From NCBI GenBank assembly GCA_903839905.1, contig CAIMDX010000079.1:1-10264 (forward strand): a DNA stretch of 10,264 nt, given 5' to 3'. Under the pieces are notes generated by a model. It was not told the DNA's origin and ran no database searches. It worked only from the letters and a program-made list of their open reading frames with translations. This stretch comes from an uncultured bacterium (lineage in GTDB: Bacteria; Patescibacteriota; Minisyncoccia; Minisyncoccales; JAQTVQ01). Made by a program: the position numbers and the translations under genes. This document shows, piece by piece, positions 7,118 through 10,264 of the stretch. Position 1 is the stretch's first letter. Each line of letters opens with the position of its first letter.

Positions 7118-7150
7118 AAAATCTGTACAGGTGACACCTGTGCAGATTTT
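7118..7150. terminator. 16-bp inverted repeat, probable bidirectional terminator
   Basis: AAAATCTGTACAGGTG (7118-7133) and CACCTGTGCAGATTTT (7135-7150) form a nearly perfect hairpin around one A. It begins directly after the hydrolase TAA (7151-7153), where a terminator of the lysS-serS-hydrolase unit is expected. On the minus strand the stem ends in four U and contains one C:A mismatch. On the + strand that pair is a U:G wobble and the run is six T. The hairpin is therefore better in the direction where no gene lies, so it may be a palindromic repeat that now serves as terminator. Confidence 0.65.
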
Positions 7151-7936
7151 TTATGCGCGTGAATTGAAAAAGCTGGCAATCAAATCCGCTGTCTCTTCCG
7201 GCTGAGTTAGATGCGGACTATGATTGGCTTTCTCAATGATTTTTATTTGCGAATTAACAATAAGCTTCTGTAATGCGAAAGCGTCTTCCAGCGGCGTTGA
7301 CTTGTCGTCTTTTCCCCAAAGGACAAGGGTCGGTATCTTAATTTGAGACAGATAACTGCCCAAGTCTTCATTTATAACATTCTTAAAGGTCTCTTTCATA
7401 ACGCCGTTTACCCGGCTGTAATCGTGCACGCCGACAAAACGATAAAGAAAACGGCGTGCCAAAGAATAAAGGCTTTTACCTATCAAGGGCATCTTTTCAA
7501 AAATTGAACCGGCTTTGGCTAAAACGGAAGCAATCTTTTGCCGCCAGTTCAATCTTTTCTTTGACCTAAAAATCGCCGCCCCGATTAGAACCAAAGCTCT
7601 TACCTTTTGCAGATTTTTGGCGCTAAATTTGGCAGCCAAACCGCCGCCAAAAGAATGTCCGACCAAATAAAAATTTTCCAAACCAAATTTTTCGGAAAAT
7701 TTTGAAAGAATAGCTAAATAGTCATCTGTTTTCCAAGGTTGCGGCGGATTGGAACTTTTACCAAAACCGGGCAAGTCCAAAGAAATTACTTGAAAATTTC
7801 TGGCTAAAATTTCCTGAACCTTTTGCCAGGAATCGGACGAACCTCCCCAGCCGTGCCAAATCAAAAGAGGTTCGCCCTGTCCGGCAATTTTATAGTTAAT
7901 CTCCAGATCGTCTATGGCGATTTTTTCTTCTTTCAT
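7151..7936 (-). CDS. Alpha/beta-hydrolase fold protein
   Basis: This is a 261-residue cytoplasmic alpha/beta hydrolase with no signal peptide. The oxyanion-hole motif is HGWGGS (28-33). The DLPGFGKS turn (54-61) follows strand 4. The nucleophile elbow is GHSFGG with S95. The acid is D210 or D211 in LWGKDDKSTP, and the catalytic His is H239 in KANHSPHLTQPEE. A Lys/Arg-rich helical cap lies at about 124-190. The triad is intact, so it should be active as an esterase, lipase, C-C hydrolase or similar, but such sequences do not reveal the substrate. The ATG lies 3 nt after the serS stop without a clear Shine-Dalgarno, so translation is probably coupled. The inverted repeat directly after its stop ends the unit. 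I see no functional link to the tRNA synthetases. Confidence 0.88.
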   Translation of the reverse strand: MKEEKIAIDDLEINYKIAGQGEPLLIWHGWGGSSDSWQKVQEILARNFQVISLDLPGFGKSSNPPQPWKTDDYLAILSKFSEKFGLENFYLVGHSFGGGLAAKFSAKNLQKVRALVLIGAAIFRSKKRLNWRQKIASVLAKAGSIFEKMPLIGKSLYSLARRFLYRFVGVHDYSRVNGVMKETFKNVINEDLGSYLSQIKIPTLVLWGKDDKSTPLEDAFALQKLIVNSQIKIIEKANHSPHLTQPEETADLIASFFNSRA

Positions 7937-7939
7937 TTG

Positions 7940-9211
7940 CTATTTCTTTTTGATGGCCGTGAACGGAAGATATTTATGCAAAACTTCCGGCACTAAAATG
8001 GAGCCGTCGGCCTGCTGGCAATTTTCAATAATGGCGATAATAATCCTGCCGATGGCAAAGGCCGTGCCGTTGAGAGTGTGGACGAAATTCATTTTGTTAG
8101 TTTTGTCCTGATAGCGGATATTCAAACGGCGCGCCTGGAAATCGGTGCAATTGGAAGTTGAATGGGTCTCGCGATATTTCCCTTCGCTCGGCACCCAAGC
8201 TTCAATATCATATTTAGATGCGGCTGGACGGCCCAAGTCGCCGGTACAAATTCTCAAAACTTGATAAGGTATTTTCAAAGCTTGCATCAATTCTTCTTCT
8301 AATCCCAACAATAATTCATGCTCGGCTTTTGAATCTTCAGGTTTGGCAAATGAAAACATTTCCAATTTATCAAACTGATGGACTCTTAAAATTCCCTTAG
8401 TGTCTTTGCCGTAAGAGCCGGCTTCGCGGCGGAAACAAGTTGAAAAGCCAAGATACCTTCTGGGCAGTTCGCTTTCTTTAAAAGTTTCGTCGGCGTGCAT
8501 TGCGCCCAAGGGCTGTTCAGCCGTGGCTATCAAATATTGGTTATCCTGCTGGAGATAATATGCCTCGGGATCGCCTTCAAGCTTCTCCAAAAATCCCATA
8601 CCTAAGGCCATTTCCGGTTTGATCATAACCGGCGGAATAACCGGCTGAAAACCTTTTTTGGTGACAATATCAAAAACCAACCGGACAAGGGCGAATTCAA
8701 GCCAAGCCGCCTCATTCTTAATAAATCCAAACCGGCTGCCCGAAATTTTTCCAGCTCTCTTCACATCAATCAAGTCCAGTTCTTCGGCAATAGTTAAATA
8801 ATCTTTGGACGGAAAATCAAACTTGGTTTTTTCTCCCACTTGCCTGATGCTGACATTTTCGGAATCATCTTTGCCAACCGGCACATCTTCAAAAGGAACA
8901 TTCGGGATTAAAAGCATTAAATCATTGAATTCTTTTTCCAGCTCTTTGGCTTTTTCTTCCAGCTCTCCAACGCGCTGATCCAGAGATTTCATAGCATTGA
9001 TGATCGCCTCTTTTTCAACTTGGTCTTTCGCTTGCGGTATCGCTTTGGACGATTTATTTTTTTCAGCGGAAATCGCTTCCATCTCCTGCTGTATCTTTAT
9101 CTTTTTTTGATCAACATCCAATAACTTATCAATATCGCATTGAAAGTTTTTCTTTTGACACCCCTCTTTTACAATTTGGGGATTTTGACGGATGAATTTA
9201 ATGTCTAGCAT
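7940..9211 (-). CDS. serS: Seryl-tRNA synthetase (class II)
   Basis: The enzyme charges tRNA-Ser with serine in the cytoplasm. Counting from the ATG at 9211 the protein is 423 residues, the usual length. It begins MLDIKFIRQNP, as bacterial SerRS normally does. An in-frame TTG at 9217 would add only MD and is less likely. The long helical tRNA-binding arm spans about residues 28-100 and is rich in Lys and Glu. The catalytic domain shows ATAEQPL (229-235), motif 2 CFRREAGSYG (259-268) followed by RVHQFDKLEMF (276-286), and motif 3 LNGTAFAIGR (380-389). All class II signatures are present with no frameshift. The gene follows lysS after 70 nt and precedes the hydrolase by 3 nt. No Shine-Dalgarno is visible; the sequence just upstream is occupied by the repeat at 9220-9266. 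Confidence 0.97.
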   Translation of the reverse strand: MLDIKFIRQNPQIVKEGCQKKNFQCDIDKLLDVDQKKIKIQQEMEAISAEKNKSSKAIPQAKDQVEKEAIINAMKSLDQRVGELEEKAKELEKEFNDLMLLIPNVPFEDVPVGKDDSENVSIRQVGEKTKFDFPSKDYLTIAEELDLIDVKRAGKISGSRFGFIKNEAAWLEFALVRLVFDIVTKKGFQPVIPPVMIKPEMALGMGFLEKLEGDPEAYYLQQDNQYLIATAEQPLGAMHADETFKESELPRRYLGFSTCFRREAGSYGKDTKGILRVHQFDKLEMFSFAKPEDSKAEHELLLGLEEELMQALKIPYQVLRICTGDLGRPAASKYDIEAWVPSEGKYRETHSTSNCTDFQARRLNIRYQDKTNKMNFVHTLNGTAFAIGRIIIAIIENCQQADGSILVPEVLHKYLPFTAIKKK

Positions 9212-9219
9212 ATCCAAAA

Positions 9220-9266
9220 AATTTTTAATTTCCCTGCCTACCGGCAGGCAGGTAATTTTTAATTTC
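9220..9266. repeat. GC-rich palindrome flanked by 13-nt direct repeats
   Basis: AATTTTTAATTTC occurs at 9220-9232 and again at 9254-9266. Between them lies a 21-nt GC-rich piece (9233-9253) whose core CCTGCC-TACC-GGCAGG (9233-9248) is a perfect 6-bp hairpin with a tetraloop. It continues with a second GGCAGG register (9247-9252). The layout resembles a tiny insertion with target-site duplication in the lysS-serS gap. It leaves only 8 nt between the repeat and the serS ATG. Confidence 0.75.
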
Positions 9267-9281
9267 TAATAATATTGAATT

Positions 9282-10264
9282 TTATTCCTTGTTTTTCCGC
9301 CCCTCGGCGGAGGATTCTGAAGATCCTATTTCTTTTGATTTCATGGTTGGGAATAAAATTACTTCGCGCAGGCTGTTTGAATCGGTCAGCAATAAAATCA
9401 AACGATCAATGCCCATGCCAAAACCGCCGGCTGTAGGCATGCCGTATTCCATGGCTTCCAAAAATTCCTGGTCCGATCTTTGGGCTTCTTCAAAACCGCC
9501 CTTGAACAAGCTCTCCTGTTCTTGGAAACGCGCTCTTTGTTCAACCGGATCGTTAAGCTCTGAAAAAGCATTAACTATTTCCATGCCGGCAATAACCAAC
9601 TGAAAATTAGCCAATTTCTGGGGGTTGTCTTCCATCTGCTTAGCCAGCGGCTGGAAACCTTTCGGATAATGCAAAAGAAAAGTCGGATTAATCAATTTGG
9701 GACGGCAAAGTTTTTTATATATCTCATCGGCAATAGCCGGCTTATCCGAGCCTTCGGGAATATCAATTCCTAATTTCTTGGCTTTTTCAGCCAAACCTTT
9801 TTCGTTTATTTCTTCATAATTGATATCTGCGTACTTTGAGAGCAGATCGGTGTATTCCATTCTCTGCCAAGGGCCTTTAAAATCAATCTCCTGCCCCTGA
9901 TAGATAATTTTTTCTCCGTTGAAAAACTTTTCAACCAGCGAGCCGATCATTTTTTCGGCCAGTTTCATCACTTGCCTGTAATCGGCGTAAGCCCAATAAA
10001 ATTCCATCATGGTAAAATCGGGATTGTGATGCTTGTCAATGCCTTCATTGCGGAAGCATTTTCCTATTTCAAATATTTTTTCAAAACCGCCGATGAGCAG
10101 GCGCTTTAAATAAAGCTCCGGAGAGATTCTTAAATAAACATCCATGTCCAAGGCGTTGATATGCGTTGTGAACGGCTTGGCTTTGGCGCCGCCGTAAAGA
10201 GTTTGCAAAATCGGAGTTTCCACTTCCAAAAACCCTTCATTGTCCATAAAATTCCTGATCTCCC
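9282..10264 (-). CDS. lysS: Lysyl-tRNA synthetase, class II (5' part outside window)
   Basis: The frame is open to the right edge. The residues before the first internal Met read EIRNF, continuing the normal LysRS sequence, so the Met at 10247 is internal and not the start. About 326 residues, roughly the C-terminal two thirds of the usual 500 or so, are visible. The N-terminal OB-fold anticodon domain is missing from view. Motifs, counted from the internal Met: FLEVETPILQ (6-15), YLRISPELYLKRLL (38-51), motif 2 FEIGKCFRNEGID (59-71) with FTMMEFYWAYADY (78-90), NAFSELNDP (about residues 227-235), and motif 3 GGFGMGIDRLILLL (274-287). The active site therefore appears intact. The C-terminus extends about 16 residues past the usual LFPTMK end with a Ser/Glu/Lys-rich tail (IGSSESSAEGRKNKE), partly encoded by a small palindrome. 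It charges tRNA-Lys. serS follows after 70 nt. Confidence 0.96.
   Translation of the reverse strand, partial: EIRNFMDNEGFLEVETPILQTLYGGAKAKPFTTHINALDMDVYLRISPELYLKRLLIGGFEKIFEIGKCFRNEGIDKHHNPDFTMMEFYWAYADYRQVMKLAEKMIGSLVEKFFNGEKIIYQGQEIDFKGPWQRMEYTDLLSKYADINYEEINEKGLAEKAKKLGIDIPEGSDKPAIADEIYKKLCRPKLINPTFLLHYPKGFQPLAKQMEDNPQKLANFQLVIAGMEIVNAFSELNDPVEQRARFQEQESLFKGGFEEAQRSDQEFLEAMEYGMPTAGGFGMGIDRLILLLTDSNSLREVILFPTMKSKEIGSSESSAEGRKNKE
9297..9310. repeat. Small GC palindrome inside the lysS 3' end
   Basis: CCGCC-CCTC-GGCGG forms a perfect 5-bp stem with a 4-nt loop. On the minus strand it encodes part of the SAEGRK tail of LysRS. It is markedly more GC-rich than its surroundings. It may be a short dispersed palindrome captured by the reading frame, or a weak terminator-like hairpin without a U-run. 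Confidence 0.45.

Noticed and set aside
7151..7936. Hydrolase as a D-aminoacyl-tRNA or seryl-tRNA editing factor because it follows serS
   Set aside because: It has a generic alpha/beta-hydrolase triad with no editing-domain feature; adjacency alone is not evidence.
9212..9281. T-box or other riboswitch before serS
   Set aside because: The gap is only 70 nt and is filled by the direct repeats and palindrome; there is no room for a T-box fold and no specifier-loop pattern.
9289..9603. 104-aa + strand ORF
   Set aside because: Antisense to lysS, no family resemblance, and lysS motif 3 lies in this segment.

Overview
The window looks like chromosomal DNA of a Candidate Phyla Radiation bacterium (Patescibacteria, Parcubacteria-like). 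The reasons are AT-rich sequence with Lys/Ile/Phe-rich proteins, tightly packed genes with few Shine-Dalgarno sites, a membrane-anchored MurF-like ligase beside a DegT-type aminotransferase and a FemAB-type transferase, and several short dispersed palindromes and heptamer repeats in the gaps. The lineage call is inference from gene style. No marker gene was compared.

All seven complete or partial protein genes, plus the window-edge lysyl-tRNA synthetase, lie on the minus strand, so the window reads right to left. (1) 10264-7118: the 3' part of lysS, a 70-nt gap carrying a GC-rich palindrome between 13-nt direct repeats, serS, then an alpha/beta hydrolase 3 nt after serS. A 16-bp inverted repeat starts directly after the hydrolase stop and closes this unit. 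(2) 7061-4165: an extended -10 promoter candidate very close to the start codon, a membrane-anchored MurF-like ligase, and a DegT/DnrJ/EryC1/StrS aminotransferase joined to it by an ATGA overlap. (3) 4142-4010: a long imperfect inverted repeat built of AAATCCC and AATGACCAAT words. (4) 4011-1: a TIM-barrel protein with an endonuclease IV/xylose isomerase-like ligand pattern, a membrane-anchored beta-propeller protein, and 24 nt later a FemAB-family transferase that runs off the left edge. The FemAB gene carries an in-frame heptamer repeat with four GGG runs on the + strand.

Functionally, the right part is translation (two class II aminoacyl-tRNA synthetases) plus a hydrolase of unknown substrate. 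The middle and left part is cell-envelope oriented: a Mur ligase on the membrane, a PLP sugar aminotransferase with a hydrophobic insert, an extracytoplasmic beta-propeller, and a tRNA-dependent peptidoglycan-bridge type transferase. Together they suggest an envelope-precursor modification module, but the substrates cannot be read from sequence. No tRNA, rRNA, CRISPR array, transposase gene or riboswitch was recognised. No gene-free stretch exceeds 300 bases.
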